47,373 bases of DNA, from assembly GCA_017651185.1 (NCBI GenBank), contig JAGCDJ010000018.1, positions 1 through 47,373 of the forward strand, in the 5' to 3' direction. This document shows positions 33,043 to 41,219 of the stretch, piece after piece; positions within the stretch are counted from its first letter, which is position 1, and each line of letters begins with the position of its first letter. The position numbers and the translations under genes were made by a program. The notes beneath the pieces are model-generated. The model had not been told where the DNA came from and made no database searches. It was given only the letters and a program-made list of their open reading frames with translations. This DNA comes from Bacteroidales bacterium (GTDB lineage Bacteria; Bacteroidota; Bacteroidia; Bacteroidales; ML635J-15).

Positions 33043-34869
33043 TTATTCCACAACAATGTTCTTTACTACAACACCATCGGCAGTTGCAATTCTAACCATG
33101 TAGTTAGCCTTTGCAAAACCTTCTGCGCTGATAGTTTCGAAGTTGGAGTTTACATCCTTGCTCATTACTACGCGACCAGTCATATCAATGATGGTAATGT
33201 TCTGCATACCTTCGGTAGCGATGTTGATGACCGAACTTGTCGGGTTAGGATAAACATTGATTTCGCTGATAGCGGATTCGTCAACATTATCATATATTAC
33301 AATAACATATATAGGTATGGTTTTAGTGTCACTTTCAGATTCATCTTCGTTGTATGCAGTAAGTGTTGCTGTTGTTGTATAATCGGCAGTATGATTGAGA
33401 TCCAAATATTCAACAGTAACTACATTCTCATTGGATGATTCAGGATTTCCGTCTGGGAATGTCCATACAATATGATGAGCATTTAAGCTTGTATTAGTAA
33501 ATGTTATTGTTTCTCCAGAAGAAATAAGTATTGTTCCTTCTGTTGCTTCGGGATTAGTTGTAAAATCAGCTAGAACTTCATTTTGTGGCTGTGGTTCGCT
33601 TACATTCACACCAACGGTCTTTGTACTTTCTGTGTTGTTTTCTCCGTATGCAGTAAGCGTAGTGGTGTAGTTTCCTGCTGTTGCGTAAGTTACTTCAACA
33701 TTATTTTCTGTTGATGTATTTGGGTTTCCGCCTTCGAATGTCCATTCTATGCTTGTTGCATTTTCGCTGGCGTTTGTATAGGTAATTGTTTCTCCAGCAG
33801 TAATATAGATGACAGAACCACCGAGCAATTGTGTTGCTGTGGGATTGCTTGTAAAGTTAGCAACAACAGCATTTGAAGTCTGCTCTTCAATTGTTACTAC
33901 TATGCCTGTTGGGAAAGTGATAGCAAAATTGTTCAAAGGCATAGATCCCATACCTGCAATAGTCGCAGTTCCAGTTACTTCGCAAGAAATGTTCAGGTCG
34001 AAAACATTTGCTGTAGTTGGTGTTCCCGTAAGATGTACCGTAGCAAAATTGTTGGTTGTCGGGTCTATTTCGGTACGGCTTACGCAGTATGAAAGTCCGT
34101 CTGGTATATTTGTGAAACCCGTAATTGTCATGCTTGAAGTTGTAGCATTGGCTTGCATGCCCATATATTCAACATTAACTGTTTCGGGGCATTGTATTGT
34201 GATGCAAACATCAACATCTTCGTTTACATTGTAGGTGAGTTCTTCTGGTGCGTAGTATGGGATTGTCGTCTCGCTCATTGTTTGGTTGGTTACGGCGGGG
34301 CATGGATTTTCGCATACAATTTCTGGAGTTTGCGGATCTACATCACCTTCTCCGATGGTTATGACAATGCCAGTTGCAAAAGTAACGGCTTGGTTATTTA
34401 ATGAATAAGGCATAGGAGATGTGATTGAACCTGTAAAAACACCCGACAATTCGAGGTCTATATTACCATTTTCCGATGGTGCTGTACCTGTAATGTGAAT
34501 AGTTGCATAAACATTGGTCGTTGGGTCCATATCCACGCGGCTTACGCAGTACGACAAACTTTCGGGCATATTGGGGAAGTCCGTTATGGTCAGGCTTTCT
34601 ATGTTTGCTGTGGCGGGTATTGAAGCACCATACATGGAAATTGTAACATTTGTTGTTTCGGGGCATTTGATTGTGATGCAAACATCAACAGATTGTCCCT
34701 GCTGGAAGGTAAGCGACTGCGGGCAGTAGTACGGTACGCTCGTATTGCTGAATGGTTGGTCGGTAATTGGTGTACATGCATTGTCGGTACACACGATGCT
34801 TTGTGCAAAACTGCACAATGTCATTGCAAAGATTGCAATTGCTGAAAGTAAAAATCTTTTCATGTTCAT
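33043..34869 (-). CDS. T9SS-secreted protein with two cysteine-containing domains and two PKD domains
   Basis: The 608-residue protein has a signal peptide (about 1-22; the start may be the second ATG, 34863). Two tandem copies of the same unnamed ~150-residue domain follow (about 22-175 and 180-330). Shared landmarks are VPYYCPQSLTF/IPYYAPEELTY, VDVCITIKCPET, LSYCVSR-(D/E)(M/I)DPTTN and IHITGT-type ends. Two PKD domains (about 335-510) and a type A T9SS sorting domain (INVYPNPTSSVINIATEG ... VVKNIVVE) complete it. The tail is closely similar to that of the 1,004-residue protein at 26222-29236, so these are paralogues. Likely a surface protein; function unknown. It has its own promoter and terminator. 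Confidence 0.87.
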   Translation of the reverse strand: MNMKRFLLSAIAIFAMTLCSFAQSIVCTDNACTPITDQPFSNTSVPYYCPQSLTFQQGQSVDVCITIKCPETTNVTISMYGASIPATANIESLTITDFPNMPESLSYCVSRVDMDPTTNVYATIHITGTAPSENGNIDLELSGVFTGSITSPMPYSLNNQAVTFATGIVITIGEGDVDPQTPEIVCENPCPAVTNQTMSETTIPYYAPEELTYNVNEDVDVCITIQCPETVNVEYMGMQANATTSSMTITGFTNIPDGLSYCVSRTEIDPTTNNFATVHLTGTPTTANVFDLNISCEVTGTATIAGMGSMPLNNFAITFPTGIVVTIEEQTSNAVVANFTSNPTATQLLGGSVIYITAGETITYTNASENATSIEWTFEGGNPNTSTENNVEVTYATAGNYTTTLTAYGENNTESTKTVGVNVSEPQPQNEVLADFTTNPEATEGTILISSGETITFTNTSLNAHHIVWTFPDGNPESSNENVVTVEYLDLNHTADYTTTATLTAYNEDESESDTKTIPIYVIVIYDNVDESAISEINVYPNPTSSVINIATEGMQNITIIDMTGRVVMSKDVNSNFETISAEGFAKANYMVRIATADGVVVKNIVVE

Positions 34870-34900
34870 GAAGTTTTAAATGCTAATTAGTTTTGTGTCT

Positions 34901-34909
34901 GCAAAGTAA
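34901..34909 (-). promoter_or_regulatory. -7 promoter box of the two-PKD gene
   Basis: The minus strand reads TTACTTTGC, one base off the consensus, 32 bases before the ATG. Confidence 0.5.
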
Positions 34910-34941
34910 ACGAAAAAAATTGAAAAGGTTGCTATATGATG

Positions 34942-34974
34942 AAAAAAATATTGAGATGCTGAATTGCATCTCAA
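34942..34974 (-). terminator. Terminator of the M14 carboxypeptidase gene
   Basis: TTGAGATGC and GCATCTCAA form a perfect 9-bp stem with a 6-base loop, followed on the minus strand by TATTTTTTT. It lies 23 bp after the stop of the large gene. Confidence 0.8.
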
Positions 34975-34996
34975 CATTTTAGTATTGCATTTCGTT

Positions 34997-37900
34997 CTAT
35001 TCCTTTACGAATTTTTTCTGAATGATATCCGACGGGGCGGATGGGCGGATACGAATCATATATACACCATTTGCCAATCCATTCACATCGCAAACCGCAT
35101 TGTCGCTATTTACTTCCATGCGGAAAACAACCTGTCCCAAGGTGTTTACAATTTCGATTTCGGAAATTTCTTCAGATGATGTGATGTTAAGGATGTTGGT
35201 TGCAGGGTTGGGGAAGATGTCAATGCTGGATTCAACCTCGCTTATGCTTGTAATTGTTGCAGTTGCGGTTTCCGAAGCATCCGAGATTCCACCATTTGCA
35301 CAGTTGGTAATAATATAATAGGTGTCGCCTTCGTGACCTTGCAGGTCGATTGCGGAAGTATTGGTTTCGGTTGCAATTCTTTCACCATTGCGGTAGAGTT
35401 CATAAGAAGTTGCATTTTCGGCAGCGTTCCACGACAAGACTATTCCGTATGATTCCACCCTTGCAGTAAGGTCGGTTACTGCATTGCATACTGCTTCTGC
35501 TTCGGCAGTTGCGGTTTCCGAAGCATCAGAAGTTCCACCATTTACACAATTAGTAATAATATAATAGGTGTCGCCTTCGTGACCTTGCAAGTCGATTGCA
35601 GAAGTGTTGGTTTCGGTTGAGATTCTTTCTCCGTTGCGGTATATTTCATAAGAAATCGCATTTTCATCGGCATTCCACGTCAGAACAACGCCGTACGATT
35701 CAACTTGTGCCGTAAGGTTGGTTACAGCATTACATTCCGGCACGACAATAATTTCGTTGAATGTGGCTTCGATGCTATGTCCTGCTTCGGTTACATTCTC
35801 GAATGTGTAACTTGTAATTGCGCCTTGGTTTTGTCCGTCAACAACTACATTTTCAATTTCATAACCTTCATTTGCTGCTATTGTGAAAGTTTTGCTTTCC
35901 CCGCAGTTAACTTCGACATTGCCATAAGGTGTTATTGTACCGCCATTTCCTGCGCTTGCTGTAATTGTGTATGTAATTCGGTTGAATGTTACATTTATAG
36001 TTTGTTCAGTAGTTACATTGTTGATTGTGTACGAATTGTTTTCATCAAGTGTGATTTCTGTTCCGTTAACCGTAACGTCACCTATTTCGTAGCAATCGTC
36101 AGGAGTAACGGTGAAAGTGAAATCGTCGCCTTCTGTAATGGTCTGTGTACCTGATGGAGAAACAGAACCTCCTTCTGTGTCAACATTGATGTTAATCACA
36201 ATTTCTCCGGCAGGAATAAGTTCGAATGTTGCCGAAATCGTATGGTTCCTATCAACATTGTAGAAGGTGTATGAATTTTGTGAACCAATGCTTTGTCCAT
36301 CAACAAGCACATCGGAAATCATATATCCTTCATTTGCTACGATTGCAAAAGCCTGACTTCCATCGCAAGCAACACTAACATTGCCAGCAGGAGTAATATT
36401 TCCACCATTTCCAGCAGAAGCTGTAATCGTGTATGACAACATATTGAAGGTAACATTGATATTCTGGTCGGCTGTAACATTTTCAATCGTGTACGAATTG
36501 TTTGCATCGAGAGTTACTTCTGTTCCGTTGACCGTGACAGTGCCGATTTCGAAGCAGTTCTCGGGAGTAACCGAGAAAGTGAAGTTTTCTCCGCAGTTGA
36601 CCGTATTGTTGGCGTTGATTGTGCCGCCATTTCCTGCACTTGCATTTATCGTATAGCTTATTCTGTTGAATGTAACGTTAATTGTCTGTTCGGTGGTTAC
36701 ATTCTGTATTGTGTACGAATTGTTTGAATCAAGGGTTACTTCACTTCCGTTGACTGTAACATTTCCGATTTCGTAGCAAGCATTAGGCGTTACGATAAAA
36801 GTGAAATTCTCACCTTCGGTAATAGTTTGTGTGCCAGATGGTGAAACAGAACCTCCATTAGAATCGGCATTTACAACAATCACTATTTCTTCAGGAGGAA
36901 TTTCCTCAAAAGTAGCCGAAATACTGTGATTAGCATTGACATTTGTGAAAGAGTAAGAACTTTGTGCACCAATGCTTTGTCCATCAACAAGGACATCGGA
37001 AATAATATAGCCTTCGTTTGATGTAATTGCAAAGGTTTGACTTTCACCGCAAGCAACGTTTACATTTCCGGATGGAGTTATCGAACCGCCATTTCCTGCA
37101 CTCGCTGTTATTGTGTAGCGGATTTGTGTGAAAGTTGCGTTGATTGTTTGTGCGGTGGTTACATTCTGTATTGTGTATGAATTGTTTGCATCAAGTATTA
37201 CTTCGTTTCCATTAACCATTACGGTGCCGATTTCGTAGCAAGCATCAGGAATGACTGTAAATGTGTAGTTTTCGCCAAATGCTACCGAGTTTTCGCCATC
37301 GATGTTGCCGTGTTCTGCATTCGAAATATTTATGTCAATGTCGGGCAAGGTAATGTTGGAGCACTCTGAAACAGAGCAGTTGTTGCTGTCGGTTACCGTA
37401 ACGCAGTAGTTTCCGTTAGAATCTATGGTTATGCTTTGTGCAGTTTCATCGGTTGACCATGCGTACTGGTAATTGCCAGTTCCCGATGTAGCATTTGCGG
37501 TAAGTGTGTTGATGTTTTCGCTTATGGTAACCGATGGTATATGATTAATTGTTACAACAACAGAACCCTCGACTTCGCACGCACCATTGCTTGCTGTTAC
37601 CGTGTAAGTTCCGCTTTGTGCTACGGTAATGCTTTGCGTTGTCTGCTGGTTGCTCCAGATATAGCTGTCGAATCCGCTTCCTGCATCAATAGTTGCAGTG
37701 CCCCCGCATTGTACAATTGGTTCACCTAGGTTGATGTTGCCCGATTCGATGACGGTTGCGGTAACAGCGGTACGTTCGCTTGTGCAGGAACTTCCCGTCT
37801 TTACAACCCAGTTGTAGAAGGTATAATAATAGGTTCCAGTAGCATTGTAAGATCCAGTTATGCTAATTACATTTTCGACTGAGTACGGGAAACTACCATT

Positions 37901-40900
37901 TTGCCTGTATGTATAGCGTACGCTGTTAGCATATATGTTGTATGTTCCTGGTTCCAACTCTACGTTTAATGTCAGTGTGTTAAGTCCAGATGTCAAATTG
38001 TGCGCTTGCGAGTACACTTGTTGGTTTGAGCTGTTTGATATGGTTATTGTCTTGCTTTGGTTGCTCTGCGAGCAATAAACATCTACCGAAACCAATGTAA
38101 GGTTTTGTGATACAGTAAATGTAAGACCTCTATTTTGACCATTATTAGTATATGCGGTGGATGCAGTGTTGTTGGTAACACCTACGTTGTAGTATTGTTC
38201 CGAACCTTGCTGTGCTTCCACATATAATGTTGTAGTTTCTGTGAAGTTTGCCGAATATGAATTGCCGGTTCCGAGTTCGGTTCCACCTGTTGCTGCATCA
38301 AACCAGTGGAATGTGCCAGTTCCTGTTGCCGAAAGGGTGAGGTTGGTGTTTGCACATCCATTTGCAGGTGTTACGGAGGTAATTTCTGGAATTTCAACTT
38401 CTATTTGCTGGGTAGCGGTACTATTGCCTATGGCATTGGTAGCGGTAAGTGTGATTGTGTATGTTCCGTTTGCAGCGTAGGTGTGTGTTGGCTCTGCTTC
38501 TGTAGAGGTTGTTCCATCGCCAAATGCCCAAAGGTAGGAAGTTGCATATTCCGATTCATTGTTAATGCTTATGTTTCTTGAGCAGGATTCTGTGATGGCT
38601 GCCGAAAATTCGGCTACTGGTTCGGGTTGGTAGCAACTTATTTCTGCCTCCCAGCCTGAGTTTACTGTTCCGTTGTTTGAGTAAAAGTAAATTGTAAGAG
38701 CGCCATCACTGTTTGTGGCTGTTACAACACCGTTTGTTCCCACCGAAGATGGATTTGTTCCGCAATATTGTCCAATTTGCGTAGCCGATGTGCTTGTACC
38801 GTCGTATATGGTGATATAGTCGTTACAAGTTGTAGAACCCCAGTTTGTTGTTTGCTGAAGTCCAAGTTGTGTGAATGTAAGTCTAACGTATGCACCTTCG
38901 GAACTTGGGTAGATTGTCTGTGTATATCTGGCGTTGTTTCCGTAATTGCCGTCGCCTCCTGGGTCTCTGTATGTGCCCGTACAAGCATAAATCGGGTCAT
39001 TGCTCATGTCAATTACCGAAACAACTTCAATGTAAGCGGTCTTTGTCTCTGTATCGAACCCAAAATCATTTGTTGCAACCAATGTAACCGCGTATATTCC
39101 AGGTTCTTCGTATGTTACTGTTGGATTCTGTTCATTTGAAGTTGCAGGATTTCCACCCTCGAAAGTCCACTGCCACGATGTAGGCATGTTGGTTGACAAA
39201 TCAGTAAAATCCACCGCATTGCCTATAGATACTATTGTTTCCGATGCAGAAAAGTCGGCCTCGGGAGGGATGGCTTCATAAACTGTGATTTGTCCAGTTG
39301 TCGATGAGGAGCATCCGTTATCGCTCACAGTAGAGAGTGATACATTGTATGTGCCTGGTGCATTGTAAATTACGGTAGGACTTGCTGCTGTGCTTGTTGC
39401 TGGTGAAGCTCCCTCAAAAGTCCACGATGACGAATTTGTACATGCTTCTAGAGTATTGTTGAATTGTATGCTTCTGCCTTCGTATGCTACTGGTGGATTG
39501 GTGGTAAATGATGGTTCAGGACATAGGCTTACATCTAGGCGTACACTGGCCATGTTCTGGGTTGTTACAGTGAGTGTCTTTGAAACATATCCGTCTTTTG
39601 AGAATGTAACGCTATAAGTTCCAGCATATATCGGGCGATGATAGTCGCCAACAGGAGCGGCTGTGTAAACTTCCGAATTGTCGGCATCGTGATTGTTGAT
39701 GAAAACCTTCACATCGCTTAAGGGATGGTTTGTACAAGCATCGGTAACAATTCCACGGAAACCGTAAAGTGCCTGTTCGGTATAGTCGAGGAGTGCCTGT
39801 CTGTTGTATCCCCAGTAGGTGTTAAGGTATTCGCAGTCAAGCTTCTTAGTGTTCGACCATTCCATAGTGATTTCCTTGCAGTGATGATAGTAGTTCATAT
39901 AGTCCTGTCGTCCACCCTGTGTATAATACCAGTCGCATCCTTCGGTGATACCTGTTGAATTGTTTGAATTGTCGTACATTGAGCCAGGACCTGTAAGATA
40001 ACTAGAATTGAGTGCGTGGCAGGTGCCGGCATATTGCTGGCAAATATATTCCCACCAGTCGGTATCTGGGTGCGGATGGCTATACGAGAACCAGTTCTGC
40101 TGGTCCCACGGGTAGTTAAGGCATTCGGTTCCGCCGTGACCGTTGGCTGCCATTACAAAGTGGTGGGCGCTTGCGTAAGCCGTCATCATTGTGATTTCAG
40201 GTTGGTTGCCGCTACTTACGGTTCCGCTGATAGGAGGGAAGTTACGGTTAAGGTCGACATTGTTGGCATTTGCTCGTGTTGCGTTTGCTATGCTTGTGCC
40301 ATTTGATGAACCGCTGAAAGTTCCATCTGGATTTGTTAGCGGCGAGATGTAGATCTCCATGTTGTTCACAAGGTTTGTTACCTGAGCATCGGTATTGTAG
40401 TTGGTAAGCAAATAGTCAACAAGACGAATCATGAAGTACCAGCCAGTAGTTTCATCACCGTGCATTGTGCTGCTCCACCAGAATTCGGGTTCGTCCTCGT
40501 CGGTGCCAATGTTGTCGGAAATAACCATTGTTATAATCGGACGGTTGTTTACCGAATATCCAACCGTATCCATCTTGCACAAAGTAGGGTAGTTAATTGC
40601 GTAGTTGTTCATCATTTCCAGATATACGGCGTAGGTAGGATAGCGGTCCCAGTTTGCCATCTGCGCCACCGTAGTTGCCATAGTAATAGCACGGGTCTGT
40701 GTGTAGTATTCATACAATGGCTCGTATGCGATACCGTAGGTTTTGAACTGCTCGTACTCCGCCCGGTTGGCATATGCTTCTACGTATGTGCTTGTTACTT
40801 TGTCGATTGATAATATTTGACCAAGTTCGTTAACGAGTTCGCGATTGCCGTTATGCTGGAATTTCAAGACGATTTCACCGCGCTGGTCAAGAGTCTGTTC

Positions 40901-40984
40901 TATGAATTGGAGGTCGGATTTTGTCTGTCCGAAAACTGCTGATACGAGTAATATACAGGCAATTATTAATATATCTTTTTTCAT
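34997..40984 (-). CDS. Large T9SS-secreted M14 zinc carboxypeptidase with PKD, CUB-like, seven InlB-B-type and two fibronectin-III-like repeats
   Basis: The protein has 1,995 residues from the ATG at 40984; an ATG at 41014 precedes the predicted transcription start. It opens with a signal peptide (1-20). The M14 domain (about 100-400) has zinc ligands His175 and Glu178 in MHGDETTG, a VDLNRNFP substrate loop, a candidate third His in ANGHGGTE (about 283), and the catalytic Glu in EITMEWS (about 375). Then come a carboxypeptidase regulatory-like domain (about 408-480), two PKD domains, a CUB-like domain (about 655-770), another PKD and Ig-like parts. Seven InlB-B-type ~74-residue repeats (nt 37336-35755) and two fibronectin III-like repeats precede a type A sorting domain (SIDIFPNPATNILNITS). 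It is broadly like Porphyromonas CPG70 in being an M14 enzyme with a T9SS tail. Confidence 0.9.
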   Translation of the reverse strand: MKKDILIIACILLVSAVFGQTKSDLQFIEQTLDQRGEIVLKFQHNGNRELVNELGQILSIDKVTSTYVEAYANRAEYEQFKTYGIAYEPLYEYYTQTRAITMATTVAQMANWDRYPTYAVYLEMMNNYAINYPTLCKMDTVGYSVNNRPIITMVISDNIGTDEDEPEFWWSSTMHGDETTGWYFMIRLVDYLLTNYNTDAQVTNLVNNMEIYISPLTNPDGTFSGSSNGTSIANATRANANNVDLNRNFPPISGTVSSGNQPEITMMTAYASAHHFVMAANGHGGTECLNYPWDQQNWFSYSHPHPDTDWWEYICQQYAGTCHALNSSYLTGPGSMYDNSNNSTGITEGCDWYYTQGGRQDYMNYYHHCKEITMEWSNTKKLDCEYLNTYWGYNRQALLDYTEQALYGFRGIVTDACTNHPLSDVKVFINNHDADNSEVYTAAPVGDYHRPIYAGTYSVTFSKDGYVSKTLTVTTQNMASVRLDVSLCPEPSFTTNPPVAYEGRSIQFNNTLEACTNSSSWTFEGASPATSTAASPTVIYNAPGTYNVSLSTVSDNGCSSSTTGQITVYEAIPPEADFSASETIVSIGNAVDFTDLSTNMPTSWQWTFEGGNPATSNEQNPTVTYEEPGIYAVTLVATNDFGFDTETKTAYIEVVSVIDMSNDPIYACTGTYRDPGGDGNYGNNARYTQTIYPSSEGAYVRLTFTQLGLQQTTNWGSTTCNDYITIYDGTSTSATQIGQYCGTNPSSVGTNGVVTATNSDGALTIYFYSNNGTVNSGWEAEISCYQPEPVAEFSAAITESCSRNISINNESEYATSYLWAFGDGTTSTEAEPTHTYAANGTYTITLTATNAIGNSTATQQIEVEIPEITSVTPANGCANTNLTLSATGTGTFHWFDAATGGTELGTGNSYSANFTETTTLYVEAQQGSEQYYNVGVTNNTASTAYTNNGQNRGLTFTVSQNLTLVSVDVYCSQSNQSKTITISNSSNQQVYSQAHNLTSGLNTLTLNVELEPGTYNIYANSVRYTYRQNGSFPYSVENVISITGSYNATGTYYYTFYNWVVKTGSSCTSERTAVTATVIESGNINLGEPIVQCGGTATIDAGSGFDSYIWSNQQTTQSITVAQSGTYTVTASNGACEVEGSVVVTINHIPSVTISENINTLTANATSGTGNYQYAWSTDETAQSITIDSNGNYCVTVTDSNNCSVSECSNITLPDIDINISNAEHGNIDGENSVAFGENYTFTVIPDACYEIGTVMVNGNEVILDANNSYTIQNVTTAQTINATFTQIRYTITASAGNGGSITPSGNVNVACGESQTFAITSNEGYIISDVLVDGQSIGAQSSYSFTNVNANHSISATFEEIPPEEIVIVVNADSNGGSVSPSGTQTITEGENFTFIVTPNACYEIGNVTVNGSEVTLDSNNSYTIQNVTTEQTINVTFNRISYTINASAGNGGTINANNTVNCGENFTFSVTPENCFEIGTVTVNGTEVTLDANNSYTIENVTADQNINVTFNMLSYTITASAGNGGNITPAGNVSVACDGSQAFAIVANEGYMISDVLVDGQSIGSQNSYTFYNVDRNHTISATFELIPAGEIVININVDTEGGSVSPSGTQTITEGDDFTFTVTPDDCYEIGDVTVNGTEITLDENNSYTINNVTTEQTINVTFNRITYTITASAGNGGTITPYGNVEVNCGESKTFTIAANEGYEIENVVVDGQNQGAITSYTFENVTEAGHSIEATFNEIIVVPECNAVTNLTAQVESYGVVLTWNADENAISYEIYRNGERISTETNTSAIDLQGHEGDTYYIITNCVNGGTSDASETATAEAEAVCNAVTDLTARVESYGIVLSWNAAENATSYELYRNGERIATETNTSAIDLQGHEGDTYYIITNCANGGISDASETATATITSISEVESSIDIFPNPATNILNITSSEEISEIEIVNTLGQVVFRMEVNSDNAVCDVNGLANGVYMIRIRPSAPSDIIQKKFVKE
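35755..37336 (-). repeat. Seven InlB-B-type repeats in a higher-order duplication
   Basis: Repeats 1-3 (37336-36663) and 4-6 (36662-35978) form two similar ~680-bp units, followed by a single seventh repeat (35977-35755). Repeats 2 and 5 share DVLVDGQSIG; repeats 3 and 6 share GGSVSPSGTQTITEG. Confidence 0.8.
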
Positions 40985-41011
40985 AAGTGAAAAATTTTCA
41001 AATTCAAGTTT

Positions 41012-41019
41012 CAAATTTA
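41012..41019 (-). promoter_or_regulatory. -7 promoter box of the M14 carboxypeptidase gene
   Basis: The minus strand reads TAAATTTG. Transcription would start near 41005, upstream of the ATG at 40984 and downstream of the one at 41014. Confidence 0.5.
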
Positions 41020-41067
41020 ATAAAAAAATGGGAATAGTAAATCGTTTTTTTTGCTTGCCACAATATT

Positions 41068-41115
41068 TTAGACAAAAAGTCCGAGGTTGAGCATTAAATT
41101 CATAAGCGACACCAT
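41068..41115 (-). CDS. Possible 15-residue hydrophobic small ORF inside a hairpin
   Basis: The frame encodes MVSLMNLMLNLGLFV. A Shine-Dalgarno-like GGGAG (41123-41127) precedes it with a 7-base spacer, which is unusual for this lineage. Its 3' end forms one arm of the inverted repeat at 41074-41142. No -7 box was found, so the coding status is uncertain. Confidence 0.3.
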   Translation of the reverse strand: MVSLMNLMLNLGLFV

Positions 41116-41142
41116 AAAATATCTCCCATCTTCGGACTTTTT
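41074..41142. repeat. Long-loop inverted repeat in a divergent promoter region
   Basis: AAAAAGTCCGA (41074-41084) and TCGGACTTTTT (41132-41142) form an 11-bp stem around a 47-base loop. Both neighbouring genes start here and read outward, so it is not the terminator of either. It may be a small RNA, a leader, or a remnant element. Confidence 0.65.
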
Positions 41143-41178
41143 ATGTAGGTATCAATGTTATGTGTTTGTCTATTTTTG

Positions 41179-41187
41179 TAATTTTGC
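41179..41187 (+). promoter_or_regulatory. -7 promoter box of the FAD/Fe-S dehydrogenase gene
   Basis: TAATTTTGC matches TAnnTTTGC, 33 bases before the ATG at 41220. Confidence 0.65.
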
Positions 41188-41219
41188 ACCGTAATTCCAT
41201 TTTTGTAAAAGGTTAATTT

